Assembly: GCF_907164915.1 (NCBI RefSeq)
Contig: NC_061866.1
Coordinates: forward strand, 53,069,113-53,133,112
DNA length: 64,000 nucleotides
Direction: 5' to 3'
DNA from: Impatiens glandulifera
Lineage: Eukaryota > Streptophyta > Magnoliopsida > Ericales > Balsaminaceae
Part shown: positions 1 through 11,029 of the stretch, in pieces
How positions within the stretch are numbered: position 1 is the first letter of the stretch
Layout: each line of letters starts with the position of its first letter
The notes under the pieces: generated by a model
Told to the model about the DNA's origin: nothing
Databases searched by the model: none
Seen by the model: only the letters and a program-made list of their open reading frames with translations
Translations under genes and position numbers: made by a program

Positions 1-3000
1 TTTTCACTGTTCATGTTTACTGATTCACTAAATGAAGAAGGAAACGTTCTCTTAGAATTCAAAAGCTCTCTTTTTGATCCCTATAACAATCTCCAAACTT
101 GGACCTCATCAGATAAGATTCCATGCTATTGGAGAGGCATAACATGTGACAATAATTTCAAGGTCATCTCCGTAGATCTCTATGGCCTTAATTTGTCAGG
201 TAATCTACCTCCTTCCATCTGTGATCTTCCTTACTTGACTAACCTGAACATATCAACCAACTTCATCTCTGGCCCTATCCCGGATTCCCTCTCTCGTTGT
301 CACCGGCTAGAGGTTCTCGACCTTTGCACTAACAGAATCCTTGGTGATTTTTCAACCGGGATATGCCAAATTGGCTCGCTCAAAAAGCTTTACCTCTGTG
401 AAAATTATGTAAATGGCGAAATTCCAGAGGAGATAGGACATTTAACTTTGTTAGAGGAGCTTGTCATTTACAGTAACAATCTCTCAGGAATGATGCCCTT
501 ATCACTTGGCAAGTTAAAAAGGCTGAGAGTTATAAGGGCCGGGTTGAACAAACTTTCCGGTTCCATTCCTGAAGAAATCAGCGAATGCCAAAACTTAGAG
601 GTGCTTGGATTGGCTCAGAACAAGTTAGAAGGTTCCATACCCGTAAAGCTTCAGAAACTACGAAATCTAACCAACTTGGTACTTTGGCAAAATTCTTTAT
701 CTGGAGTGATTCCTCCCGAGATTGGCAACTTCAGTAGCTTGGAATTGCTCGCTTTACACGAGAATTCTTTCAGTGGGAGCCTACCCAAAGAGCTTGGGAA
801 ACTAACCAATCTGAAAAGGTTGTATATTTATACTAACAAACTGACCGGACCCATTCCAAGTCAGATAGGTGATTGTGTAAGTGCAGTTGAAATTGATCTC
901 TCAGAAAATAGATTGAGCGGCTTCATCCCAAAAGAATTGGGTCAAATTCCTAACCTCCGTTTGATTCATCTCTTCGAAAACATCTTAGAAGGAAGTATAC
1001 CCGAAGAACTTGTGAATCTGAAGCAGCTGAACAACTTAGACCTGTCCATTAACAATTTAACTGGCAAAATCCCTTTGGGGTTTCAGAATCTGAAGTTATT
1101 GACGGATTTACAACTTTTTGACAACAGTCTTGAAGGGACTATCCCTCCTTTAATCGGTGCCAACACCAACCTCTCTATTCTCGACCTGTCGTCAAATAAC
1201 TTAGTGGGTGCAATCCCTCCTAGTCTTTGCAACTGCCAGTCTTTGAAGTTTCTAAGCCTTGGTTCAAACAGGTTATCTGGAAACATTCCTCATGGTCTGA
1301 AACAATGCAAGCCCTTAGTGCAGCTAATGTTGGGTGATAATAAGCTAACAGGAAGCCTCCCTGTTGAATTTTCTGATCTTCGCAATCTTTCAGCTCTTGA
1401 TCTTCGTCAAAATCGATTTTGGGGGACGATACCTCATGCAATTGGACAGCTTGGAAATATAGAGAGGCTTTTGTTGTCTCATAACTACCTTGTGGGTTCT
1501 ATCCCGCCTGAGATTGGGAAACTCCAACAGCTGGTTGCTTTTAACGTTTCCTCCAACCGACTATCGGGTGGTGTTCCTCGTGAACTGGGTAACTGTTCGA
1601 AACTCCAACGGCTTGATCTCAGCAACAACAGGTTCACTGGAAAATTTCCAGACCAGATCGGTACTTTGGTTAATTTGGAATTGCTAAAATTATCTGATAA
1701 TAGATTGGTTGGACCAATTCCTGGTAGTTTAGGTGATTTGGTCAGGCTTACTGAATTGCAGATGGGAGGAAACCTTTTCTCAGGTGATATACCTTTTGAG
1801 CTTGGTCATCTCATCTTTCTACAGATTTCACTCAATCTTAGCCATAATTCTCTTTCTGGAACAATCCCAAACAATCTGGGGAATTTGCAAATGCTTGAAT
1901 CTCTCTATTTGAACGATAACCAGCTTTCGGGTGAGATCCCACCGTCCATTGGTGGGTTGATGAGTCTTACTGTTTGCAACCTTTCCAACAATAACCTGGA
2001 GGGAACCATTCCAAACACGTTAGTCTTTCGGAGGATGGATCCTAGCAATTTCGTTGGCAATGATGGGTTATGTGGAATGGGTTCAAATTCAAACCGTTGT
2101 CATTCGTCTTCTTCAGTCTCTTCGGTTAATACAAAATCAAGCTGGTTGAAAGGCGGACCTCCAAGGGAGAAAATAGTGGTGGCTATCTCTGTAATCGTTG
2201 CTTCTATCTCACTGGCTATTATGGTAAGTCTTTGTTGGTTAATGAAAGTGCGTTATCCTGTTTTTACTCAACTGGAAGAAGAAGAAGATGAAGAAGAAGC
2301 TAAGCGTAATGTTCTTGATTATTATTACTTTCCCAAAGAAGGTTTCGTTTATCAGGACCTTGTCGAAGCAACCGAGAATTTTTCAGATCAAGCGATTTTG
2401 GGTCGGGGAGCTTGTGGGACTGTCTACAAGGCGGTTATGGGGGATGGGAAGGTAATTGCAGTTAAAAAACTGAAATCTCAAGGAGAAGGCGCTAGTACAG
2501 ATAGAAGCTTCCAAGCTGAGATATCTACACTTGGAAAGATCAGACATCGAAACATCGTAAAACTTTACGGGTTTTGTTATCATCAGGACTCAAATATCCT
2601 CTTGTACGAATACATGTCAAATGGGAGCCTCGGAGAACAACTTCACAGAAAGGAAACGGTTTTACGAGACTGGGATGTTCGGTATAGGATTGCGCTTGGA
2701 GCGGCTGAGGGGTTGTGTTATCTGCATTACGATTGCAAGCCGCGAATTGTTCATCGCGATATCAAATCGAATAATATCTTGTTGGATGAAACTCTTAACG
2801 CCCATGTAGGTGATTTTGGATTGGCAAAACTCATTGATTTCCCTTACTCTAAATCAATGTCTGCTGTTGCCGGTTCATATGGTTACATCGCGCCTGGTAA
2901 GTTAACAGTATAGTTAACAATATAGTCTTTGTTGGTTATAGAAAAGTTAATAATATTATGTTGTGACAAAAGTTTGGTTATTTTGATTGCAGAATATGCT

Positions 3001-3414
3001 TATACAATGAAAGTGACAGAGAAATGCGATATTTATAGTTTTGGAGTTGTTTTACTCGAACTGATAACTGGGAAAACTCCAGTTCAGCCCTTAAATGAAG
3101 GAGGTGACCTTGTTAACTGGGTGCGAAGATCGATTAACAATGGAGTTCAAGCATCGGAGATATACGATAAAAGGATGGGCAACGTAATTGGAAGAAATAA
3201 CATGGAGGAGATATCTCTTGTTCTAAAGATTGCATTGTTCTGCACAAGTTCTTCACCGCTTAACAGACCAACCATGAAAGAAGTCATAGCCATGATGATA
3301 GAGGCCAGGGAGACTGCAGGCAATGCACCGTTGTTATCGTCTCCTACCTCGGAAACTCCTCTAAACGAAGATGATTCTTGCAAAGGTTTGAGTTTGATTA
3401 ATCTAGTTCATTAG
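1..3414 (+). CDS. LRR receptor-like kinase (LRR-XI type, At1g17230-like), 5' truncated by window edge
   Basis: Plasma-membrane receptor-like serine/threonine kinase. Exons are 1-2896 and 2993-3414; the 96-bp GT-AG intron splits the Glu codon of the APE motif, giving GSYGYIAPEYAYTMKVTEK. Counted from the first ATG (13) the product is 1101 aa: an N-terminal LRR cap (Cys in SDKIPCYWRGITC), about two dozen 24-residue LRRs of the LSGxIP type, one membrane segment near residues 721-745, then the kinase. Kinase motifs are the glycine loop GRGACGTVYKA (about 797), AVKKL Lys (about 818), HRDIKSNN (about 914) and DFGLAK (934). HRD is preserved, so the kinase is probably active. The frame is open upstream of the ATG to base 1 (Phe-Ser-Leu-Phe, hydrophobic), so the true start and most of the signal peptide lie outside the window. 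From memory the kinase region closely resembles Arabidopsis At1g17230; the ligand is unknown. An alternative last splice (donor near 3386, acceptor near 3462) would replace the last nine residues by five. Confidence 0.95.
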
Positions 3415-3734
3415 TTGTTACAAAACCAACTTAATCTCTCATTATTTTTTGTTTATTTTGCAGTTCCCACTGAAACATGAGATCCAGTTTACACGACCAT
3501 TGAGTTATGAGGTTAGATTTTAGTACAATAACTGTTTCATTCAAGAATGTGAACTGAAATCAAACTATGTATTGATATGATTTATATAATTTCCCATATA
3601 CACCATGTTATGTGTAATGTGTATCAACAATGTGAAACAAAACAAAACAAATTAGAAAAAGAAGATGAAATCCCATCATCATCATCTGTAATTCTTTCTT
3701 TCTCTCCTATTTTTTTTTTACCAGATCATGTTTC
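3415..3734. other. Convergent intergenic spacer between RLK and WAG kinase
   Basis: Short 3'-to-3' spacer holding the presumed 3' UTRs of both genes. It contains an alternative acceptor-like site (about 3462) that could serve a variant RLK terminus. No further gene is seen. Confidence 0.6.
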
Positions 3735-5225
3735 TCAAATGTTACTGCTGCAACGGTAATAGTTGTTGGAATTTGTCAAATTGTGTTTTGATCCTTTAGT
3801 TTTCCTCATTATGTAACTTAAGCCCTTCAACAACAAACGGTTTCTCTTTACCGGACCGTTGCTAATCATCTTCATGGATTTTGACTTCTTTGTGGACGAC
3901 ACCGTGATTCCTCGTACTTCCGGCGGCTTGTACATACGGATTAACGGCCACTTAACACCGTTAAAGAAAGGATGTTCTTTTATATCCGTTGCACCCATAA
4001 TACACCCCATCCGTCTCTTTGGATCCTTCACTAGAAGCTTCTCGATCAAATCTCTAGCATCCCCCATATTCTTTCCTGCATGTAATAATTCATCCTCCGG
4101 CCGAAACATCACGCCTCTGTTCGATGCTATATTTCGTAAAGTAACCTCTTTGCTTCCTCCTTTAAACGGCGTAGTTCCATGCAACATCTCGTATAAGAAA
4201 ATCCCAAACGCCCACCAGTCCACGCCGTTGCCGTGGCCAACTCCGGTGACTAATTCCGGCGCTAAGTACTCATGGGTACCAACGCACGATCGTGAATAAG
4301 CTGTTGTAGGCTCTGCAACGAATTTGGTGATCACCAATTCCTCTTCTTTGTTGTTCTTTTCCGGGAAGAGACAGTTCTGGCGGCGGCGGCAACGCTGCCG
4401 CCGCTGACTCTCCAGCCTTGGCTGGACGTCAGATTTAAAACCCAGGTCGAAATCGGACAACATGATATGCCCATCTTCTCGGAGAAGGATGTTTTCTGGT
4501 TTCAGATCACGATAAACTATACCGAGTGAATGTAAGTATTCGAGTGCCACCAGGACCTCGGCTGCGTAGAATCTAACTGACTCAATTGGCAGGCGGTTTT
4601 CCGGTTGTCTACGGAGGAGGGAATGGAGGTCTCCGTTTGGGCAATAGTCTATAAGTAAGCATGTATAGTGTGAGACCTCTAGATGAGCATAGAGTGTAGG
4701 AAGAAAAGGGTGGTCAAGCATGGATAAGATTTCAGCCTCTGTTTTAACATGGGAAAGTTTCTTTGAAGAAAGTGAATCCCGATCGACAACCTTAAGAGCA
4801 AAGTTAGCATGTTCGTTATCACGGAGTCGGCAAAGGAAAACACGGCCTAGGTTTCCGGTGCCAAGGTGGCGTAGAAGCTTGAGGTGGCTTAGATGTAGGT
4901 TTCCGTCAGAGGAAATGGTGGTGGCGGTTTTGATGGCCGACCAATGAGGATCAGATCGACGGTGAGGGCGGAGGTGGAGGTTAGTGGCGGCGGCTGTGGT
5001 TGAGGAAGAAGATGAAGAGAATGATAGGGAGGTGGAAAGGCGAGATTCGTTGAAGCTGAGATTAAGGCTGGTACGGGCTAGACTGCTACGGGCGCTGGAG
5101 AGGAAAGTCCGGTCGGTGGCGGCGGAGGTGGTGCTGGTAAAACTGAAATCGTAGTCGGAATTATCGTCGACGGCGAAGTCGTCCATTGTTGGGTTGAAGT
5201 TAGGCTGGAGAAGTTCTGTATCCAT
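3735..5225 (-). CDS. WAG2: AGC-VIII protein kinase, WAG1/WAG2-like
   Basis: Intronless 496-aa serine/threonine kinase. In Arabidopsis the WAG kinases phosphorylate PIN auxin carriers and set their polarity, acting at the plasma membrane. The N-terminus has the WAG hallmark DYDFSFTSTTSAATDRTF (residues 24-41) and a Ser-rich stretch. Kinase motifs: GTGNLGRVF (122-130), catalytic Lys145, YRDLKPEN (238-245, Asp240), and DFD (258-260) instead of DFG, which defines plant AGC-VIII kinases. A basic insertion of about 45 residues (263-308) separates DFD from SCVGTHEYLAPE, as expected for this group; in other members such an insert governs localisation. The C-terminal tail is basic (Lys/Arg-rich, 443-485) and lacks a clear PDK1-docking FxxF end. 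The start ATG at 5225 is the first in frame; a second Met is at residue 14. WAG1 and WAG2 cannot be separated from sequence alone, so the symbol is provisional. Confidence 0.93.
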   Translation of the reverse strand: MDTELLQPNFNPTMDDFAVDDNSDYDFSFTSTTSAATDRTFLSSARSSLARTSLNLSFNESRLSTSLSFSSSSSSTTAAATNLHLRPHRRSDPHWSAIKTATTISSDGNLHLSHLKLLRHLGTGNLGRVFLCRLRDNEHANFALKVVDRDSLSSKKLSHVKTEAEILSMLDHPFLPTLYAHLEVSHYTCLLIDYCPNGDLHSLLRRQPENRLPIESVRFYAAEVLVALEYLHSLGIVYRDLKPENILLREDGHIMLSDFDLGFKSDVQPRLESQRRQRCRRRQNCLFPEKNNKEEELVITKFVAEPTTAYSRSCVGTHEYLAPELVTGVGHGNGVDWWAFGIFLYEMLHGTTPFKGGSKEVTLRNIASNRGVMFRPEDELLHAGKNMGDARDLIEKLLVKDPKRRMGCIMGATDIKEHPFFNGVKWPLIRMYKPPEVRGITVSSTKKSKSMKMISNGPVKRNRLLLKGLSYIMRKTKGSKHNLTNSNNYYRCSSNI

Positions 5226-5284
5226 GGAAATAGTAATAGAAAGAGAGAGGAAGAAGCTTGGTTGTCTCCAAAATGGTGTAACAA

Positions 5285-5305
5285 TATTGCTATATAAAGA
5301 GTTTA
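5285..5305 (-). promoter_or_regulatory. Probable TATA box of the WAG kinase gene
   Basis: Read on the minus strand, CTTTATATAGCA lies about 65-75 bp upstream of the WAG start codon. This is a normal TATA-to-ATG spacing for a gene with a short leader. Confidence 0.5.
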
Positions 5306-6169
5306 AGTGTAGGCAAAGATATTTAATTAACTAATTAATTAATTAATTTAGACTTGTTCTAATCTTATTTATTTGAGAGACTACTTTAGTAGGCTAGGGT
5401 TGACAAATTTGGATAATAGTAATTTAGTAAAAAAATATATAAATATACAATTATAAAATAGTTTAATAGAGATTAGAGAGATTTGGATCTTATTAGAGTA
5501 TATTTTATTTAGTATTTTTAATAAAAGTAAATAAATAAAGTGTTTCATCTTTTAGGGATGGTCTCATCTAGGGAATCATCAAATCTCCTATCTACTTATC
5601 AAATTAATTAAAATTTATCCTAATTTTGGTGTTTTTTTAATGAAGATATTTGATTGATTTCGTAATTAAGAAGATAAAAAATTTGATGGTTAAGATTTGA
5701 GTAAATTCCAAAATAACCAATATGACACAAATATGCCTACTTAATTTAAAATTTTCATTAACAATGTAAAAAAATTTAACCAAGTGTATAATTGAAAAAA
5801 AGTTTTTTTACTTTTGCTTAAGTTTTCTCTTAAAAATTATTATTTGATAGAAATTATTGATATAATGCTTTTTATCTTAATAATCAAACAAGTCCTTAGA
5901 AATTGTTTAGATCTCTAAGGTAATTAAAAGAAAAAATGTCATGATTTAATAATAACTAATAATTTTAGTACATAGTAATCTTGGATCAAGTGTTTAATGA
6001 AAAGAAAAGAAAAGAAGGCCTTCTCCACCGCCGACATCTTCAGGTAGCATTGGGAATGGGAAATTTTCCTTAATTACAATCATAATTTTTATTATAATTA
6101 TAATTAATTAAATAAGCATATATTATTTTATTTTTAATGATAGAGCAAATTGCAATTAATTAACATCGA

Positions 6170-6400
6170 GGAGGACCATGTGATGTCGATGGTTAATGGT
6201 AGATGGGCCCCATCCATCGTAACCGCCTTCTCGGTTTAGGAGTTTCTAATTGGGACCCACCCGTGAGGAAGAGATTCATAAGACGATGTCTGCCACGTGG
6301 CCAACATGGTCCCCTACTCATTCAAATAGGCTATTTATGAACCACCCTCCCTAGGGGCCCCTCCCTAGCTAAGAGGCTAGCTAGTACTCTATTATTTATT
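6170..6400 (+). promoter_or_regulatory. Orphan promoter-like island with G-box
   Basis: A GC-richer island inside very AT-rich DNA. It holds a perfect G-box palindrome CCACGTGG (about 6293-6300), GGGCCCC blocks, and a TATA-like GGCTATTTATGA (about 6330-6341) followed by a C-rich stretch. No coding exon follows before the MULE at 7824. It could drive a non-coding RNA, be a distal element of WAG, or be a relic of a lost gene. Only the motifs are seen; function is inferred. Confidence 0.35.
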
Positions 6401-7187
6401 ATTCTTATTAAAATAATTAATATTTTTCTCAATAATTTCACTTTCTTCACCTATCGATTTAATGCTTTCATAATTGAAAAATAAAATAAAATAAACGTTG
6501 TCTATGATTATGATTAGACACAAAATTTATAAATAATATTCTGATTCCAAAATTAATAATTTATAAATAAAAATACATATATTAAACATCTCATGGGCAC
6601 GTGATTGCATGCTGAAGTTGGGTCGACATGTGACATTGTTTCCCTTTTCTTTCTTATTTTGTTTTATTTTTGGAGTTTATGGCCAGAATTTAATAATTAG
6701 GATTCCATTAATAGTTAGTGCTCTTAAATTGTTGTTATCTCTCAATACTTATAACATGTTCATATAAAATTCATTTCGAAATTATTGATAATAATAATGA
6801 GTAACTATAAATTTATATAAATGAATGTATTTAATAATTGACATTCTTGCTTCAATTATTTTTACAAATGTATACATTATTGAATTATGTGTGTTTTATT
6901 TATAATTTTGTTTTTAATAAAAAAAAATATGCATTCTTTTCACCCATCAACAACTCAATATCATTTAGTTCTTTTTGTATGATTCCAATAAATAGTTAAA
7001 AAAAATCTTATTATCTAAAAAAAAGTACAATTCAGTATACAATTATAGAAGTAAAAATGAGATTTTGTATTCTTTCAAATATTAATAAAAAATTAAACTA
7101 CTATAAAATAAATAATAATAATAATAATTACAAGTTAGTTTTATTATATCAATTAATTAATTAATCAAAATACTAAAATATTATTTA

Positions 7188-7199
<12 letters not shown>

Positions 7200-7226
<27 letters not shown>
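7200..7226. repeat. (AT)n microsatellite
   Basis: Uninterrupted alternating AT run, preceded by several TTTA units. Confidence 0.9.
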
Positions 7227-7229
<3 letters not shown>

Positions 7230-7823
7230 ATTATTTAAGATTTTTTAACAAAAAAAAAATATATATATACCTCAAAATTATGGTGATGTTGATTAATTTA
7301 TAATTAATTCAATAATTATTGGAAATTTAATGCAATATTTATAGTGTTGAGCTATCTAATAAATTTAAACTAAAGTGATTAAATATAATATTAAGGACGT
7401 TTATGAGTTACTTAAGTTATGGAATAAATGCGTATAGATCAAATAGTTTTTTAAATATCTATGAGGGACTAATTTATAAATAACCAAAATCTTAAAAAAA
7501 TAATTATAGTCCCTAATATGGACAGCGCTACACTCGATCATACCCATTGAACCTAATACATGTCGATTAGTATTAGTAGGGTTACGACATTCAGTGAAAA
7601 ATACATCTCTCTTGTCTCCCCATCGACAGAGAGGATTCACAAAGTGAACAATCTCAAAGTGAAGTTAAGAGATATGTTAGATTGGAAAATTCATCAACCG
7701 AAATTCATCCCAAAGACAATCAATAACTATGGAAGCTAAAGATATGTTCCGCTTCTAGTAATTAAATTGATCTATAATCTCAAATCCATTGTTTATCATT
7801 TGATGGCTATTTAAAATTTGAGC

Positions 7824-7905
7824 AGTGATAGGGAGGCCGATGCTGGGCCTCCGACCATACAGTGAATCCTCCGTGGTTGCCATGTGTGCTTTGCCAGGCT
7901 GTAAA
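7824..7905 (+). repeat. MULE left terminal inverted repeat
   Basis: Pairs with the reverse complement of 11030-11114. The outermost stretch GTGATAGGGAGGCCGATG aligns with ATGATTTGGGGGTCGAGG. Both repeats then share a TTGCCA block and run into an A-rich inner edge. Confidence 0.65.
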
Positions 7906-8099
7906 AAAAAATTATATAAAAAAGAAATGTAAACGCACGGTACCATTTTCTCTCTTTTCTCTCTCTTGTCAAGCTGTATCTTCGCTTTTCTCTCTCTTCT
8001 CCCACACAACTAATTCTTTGTAAACCCTAGAATAGATTCGGTTCTTCCGGAGAACCTTATCGATGGTGGCTGCTTCGAAGAACCATATCGACGGTGGTC

Positions 8100-8320
8100 G
8101 GGTAACTCCATATGACTACTATGTTTTGATACTGTGTTTTTTCATCGTTATCTTTAATCGTTATCTTCACTTTATCTTCAGATCAATACAACTTTATATT
8201 GACATTGTTCGGGTAACTCCATATGACTACTATGTTTTGATATTGTGTTTTTTCATCGTTATCTTTAATCGTTATCCTCACTTTATCTTCAGATCAATAC
8301 AATTTTATATTGACATTGTT
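8100..8320 (+). repeat. 111-bp tandem duplication in the left MULE arm
   Basis: Two nearly identical copies (8100-8210 and 8211-8320), each starting GGGTAACTCCATATGAC, differ at only a few bases. They lie in the leader or first intron of the left-arm gene. The unit is a multiple of three, which artificially keeps a frame open across it. Confidence 0.9.
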
Positions 8321-8580
8321 ATATTGAACTCAATACATCTTTATATTGATCTCATTACACGAATATATTGAGCTCAATACACGGATATATTGAGCTCTAT
8401 ACGCAAATAGATATATTGATCTAAATACACGGTTATATTGAGCTCAATACACATATATATTGATCTAAATACACAGTTATATTGAGCTCAATACACATTT
8501 ATATTGAGCTCATTACACCTTTATATTTATCTAAATACAGAGATATATTAAGCTCAATACACGGTTATATTATTGTTAAT
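8320..8580 (+). repeat. Left-arm satellite, about 22-24 bp unit (also 8815-9260)
   Basis: Degenerate tandem units of the form GTTATATTGAGCTCAATACACG, about ten here and more at 8815-8890 and 9040-9260. They flank the FAR1-like exon and end just before a good acceptor (TTATTGTTCAG, ending at 8600), so they fill predicted introns of the left-arm gene. Confidence 0.8.
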
Positions 8581-8604
8581 TCAAATCTGTTATTGTTCAG
8601 TTGC

Positions 8605-8790
8605 ATGGATTATCTAATTCAATCTGCTCCAGTCATTGATTTCCCGACTATTGGGATGATATTTCCATCCGAAATAGAGATTCGTTTGTATTACAAGGCC
8701 TATTCCCTTGGTACCGGTTTCAGTGTAAGTAAGCTCGGAACAAAAAATGGACCGGATGGACTCGGTATAAGTACTAGTTTTACCTCATTG
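8605..8790 (+). pseudogene. FAR1-like DNA-binding domain fragment (MULE left-arm gene)
   Basis: An exon following the acceptor at 8600 opens with ATG and reads a FAR1/FHY3-type zinc-finger N-terminus: FPTIGMIFPSEIEIRLYYKA, then GTGFSVSKLGTKNGPDGL. This is the pattern of far-red impaired response DNA-binding domains found in MULE-derived transposases. A donor-like GTATAAGT follows at about 8764 and an acceptor-like TTTGTTATAG at about 8903-8912, but the next exon quickly runs into a stop. The Cys/His residues of the second half of the domain and the whole transposase core are missing. Called a pseudogene because the rest of the protein cannot be found before the Ulp1 gene. Confidence 0.6.
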
Positions 8791-9363
8791 ACTCGTTATA
8801 TTGTGTTAGTTGCTTTGTTATATTGAGCTCATTTACTCGTTATATAGAGCTCATTACCTAGTTATATTGATGTAATATATTTAGTTAATTGCCTTGTTAA
8901 ATTTTGTTATAGAAAAAAATGCGGGATGAACCAACAGATGTGCAACAATTCAATGACTCAGCCATTATACCACAAACAATAGTCTCCACTCAATTCTCTT
9001 TTACCACATTATTGTAGTTATGTTATCATGTGTTTATGTTATAGCAGTTATATTGAGCTTATTTCAGCGTTATATTGAGATCATTGACTCGTTATATATA
9101 GCTCATTGCCTAGTTATATTGATGTATTATCTCATTATATTTAGCTAATTGACTCGTTATATTGTACTTGTTGCTTTGTTATATTGAGATCATTGACTCG
9201 TTATATTATACTTGTTGTTTCGTTATATTGAGCTGATTGCCTCATTATATAGATCTCAAATAAATGATCTGACTATGATACCACAAACAATAAACTATAG
9301 AGCATAATTCAGCATTATATTAAGTTTCTTTTAGCTTTACTGAGCATAAATATTTTAAACAAT

Positions 9364-10665
9364 TTAACTAGGACTTGGAAGGTATAAATTCAAAATGGCT
9401 CGTTCATTGTCGTAGGTGTTGATGCGGGATTTTAACAATTTGGTGATGTAATGAATCCTCAACCCATGCATATTATCAGCAGCATCTTTCGGATTCTCCC
9501 ATAAATTCCATTTTTTCAATTCGCTATTGTAAGTTTTCATGTGCCTCATGGTAAAAATTCCACAATCAGTTGCGTTTATAGTGTCCTGCCACTTCAATTT
9601 CAACAATGTAGGCTTCAATGTGGGGAGAATGTCGGCATTGGTACACCCCTTTTAACGAATAAATTGAGCAAACCGCTCGATAATGAGGTCAAGTTTTTTG
9701 TACTTATCTTCAAATTTTATATCTTTTGGGAGACACCGATTGTCTATGATTTCCACTTTGTATTTACAATTCCTATTTCCTCGAATGAGGTTGAAAACAA
9801 CGACGTAAAAATGGTTAAGTCTAGCAATCGGAAGAAAAATCTGCACGCAAACAAAAAAATATAACTAAGTAATACACACAAGATATATTCAACATGAAGG
9901 TCCATATATATATATATATATATAACATAAGCATTATATATCTACCACTTAAGCTCCATATATCTACCATTTAAGCTTCATATATCTACCACTTAAGCAT
10001 CATATATCTACCACTTCTTCATATATCTACCAATTACGCTCCACGTATCTACCACTAAAGCTCCATATATCTACCACTTAAGCTCCATATATCTACCACT
10101 AAAGCTCCATATATATACAACATAAGCACCATAGAGAGCCGAAGCCGATGTCCTTGGCAGCTTGCTTCTGGAGGTCCGACAGTCCATTCACGAGTTTACA
10201 TAGGCCCTGAGGAGAAGTGCGGATGTTTGGAATCGTTGTTTTCGGCAATCTTCTTTTTGACAACTTCGAACTGAAAAAATGACAAAGGTGAACGCTCCAT
10301 ATAACTATTTATTATGATCCATATATCTACCTATTATGCTCCATACAACTACATATTATACTCTATACAACCACTTATTACGCTTCATATAACTACTAAT
10401 TACGCTTCATATAACTACTTAGTACGCTTCATATAACTACTTAGTACGATTCATATAACTATATTTTACACTCAATATAACTAGTTATTACGAAATATAA
10501 TACGCAAAAGATAACTTACCTTCCAAAATCTTGGTTGTCAACATCGTTGGTCTTTCTCTTTCGTGTCTTCGGGATGGTCTTCCTCTTTCGTGCATTCGGA
10601 GTCGTTACAATGTCGGAATTAGGGGGGACGGTAGATGGGATGTTGATATTGGTAGGAGAATCCAT
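9364..10665 (-). pseudogene. Ulp1-like SUMO peptidase (C48) gene of the MULE right arm, disrupted
   Basis: Exon 1 (10665-10520) encodes a short basic N-terminus (NARKRKTIPKTRKRKTNDVD) and ends at a strong donor. Exon 2 begins at 10270 after TTTTTTCAG, joins in frame, and reads KLVNGLSDLQKQAAKDIGFG, a segment I associate with plant Ulp1-containing transposon proteins. The 3' exon starts at 9840 after a good acceptor and carries the peptidase fold with a recognisable triad: LNHFYVVVFN (His), KVEIIDN (Asp) and ATDCGIFTMRHM (Cys). A single in-frame TAA at 9652-9654 splits the His/Asp half from the Cys half; beyond it the frame stays open to 9364. The middle of the usual protein is missing. If translated it would be inactive. 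Introns hold satellite repeats. Confidence 0.7.
9930..10505 (-). repeat. Right-arm satellites, about 22-bp units, in two blocks
   Basis: Block 9930-10130 has units like CTCCATATATCTACCACTTAAG; block 10290-10505 has units like CTTCATATAACTACTTAGTACG. Read on the minus strand, the direction of the right-arm gene, the second block gives GTTATATGAAGCGTAATAAG. This resembles the left-arm unit GTTATATTGAGCTCAATACACG. Both blocks fall between predicted exons of the Ulp1-like gene. Confidence 0.8.
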
Positions 10666-10856
10666 TGATCTTAGATAATAGATAGCAAGAAGCGATTGGA
10701 TATTGGAGAATACGTACGGCAAGAATACAAGAGGAGGCGAGGTGGGGGAAATATTATGAGGCGAGGGGCTTCCACAACGAGATGGATAACAAGTGCCGAC
10801 AAGAAGAGATTGATGGAAAGGGTTGAGCGCTTCCACGGCGAGACAAGAAATACCTC

Positions 10857-11000
10857 ACGGCTCGACTAGGATTTACACAGGAGGGAGCGAGAAGAGAGAG
10901 TAATGAGAGATAAGCAATGGTTAGACTGACGGTTCGACTAGGGTTTACACATGAGGGAGCGAGAAGAGAGAGTAATGAGAGAGAAGCAATCTAGGGCAGG
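10857..11000 (-). repeat. 72-bp tandem duplication in the right-arm leader
   Basis: Two copies of a segment containing CGACTAGG(A/G)TTTACACA and GAGGGAGCGAGAAGAGAGAG, offset by 72 bp. On the minus strand this is a CT-rich leader with an AAACCCTAG motif, matching the CT-rich leader of the left arm (about 7940-8035). Confidence 0.85.
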
Positions 11001-11029
11001 CGAAGAGTCACAGATTAAAGCTATTTAAT

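Larger units (their letters stand above)
5306..7823. other. AT-rich intergenic region left of the MULE
   Basis: AT-rich DNA with stop codons in all frames. It includes TTAA-type simple repeats, an (AT)n tract near 7200-7226, and a stretch near 7150-7260 that resembles, in reverse orientation, the core of the Tourist-like MITE family seen at 60.2-60.8 kb. A GC-richer patch at about 6170-6400 is listed separately. A 79-codon open frame near 7401-7640 (-) has no recognisable family. Confidence 0.6.

Noticed and set aside
3386..3478. Additional last intron in the receptor kinase gene
   Set aside because: Both splice sites are plausible, but the read-through C-terminus is just as consistent in length with relatives. 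Mentioned as a variant only.
7401..7640. 79-codon minus-strand frame left of the MULE
   Set aside because: No recognisable domain. It could be a transposon scrap but cannot be supported.
8063..8371. 102-codon open frame in the left MULE arm
   Set aside because: It is kept open only because the 111-bp repeat is a multiple of three. It has no family signature and lies in a leader or intron.
10925..10945. GGTTCGACTAGGG resembling a tRNA B box
   Set aside because: No A box or cloverleaf can be formed. It is part of a 72-bp duplicated leader.
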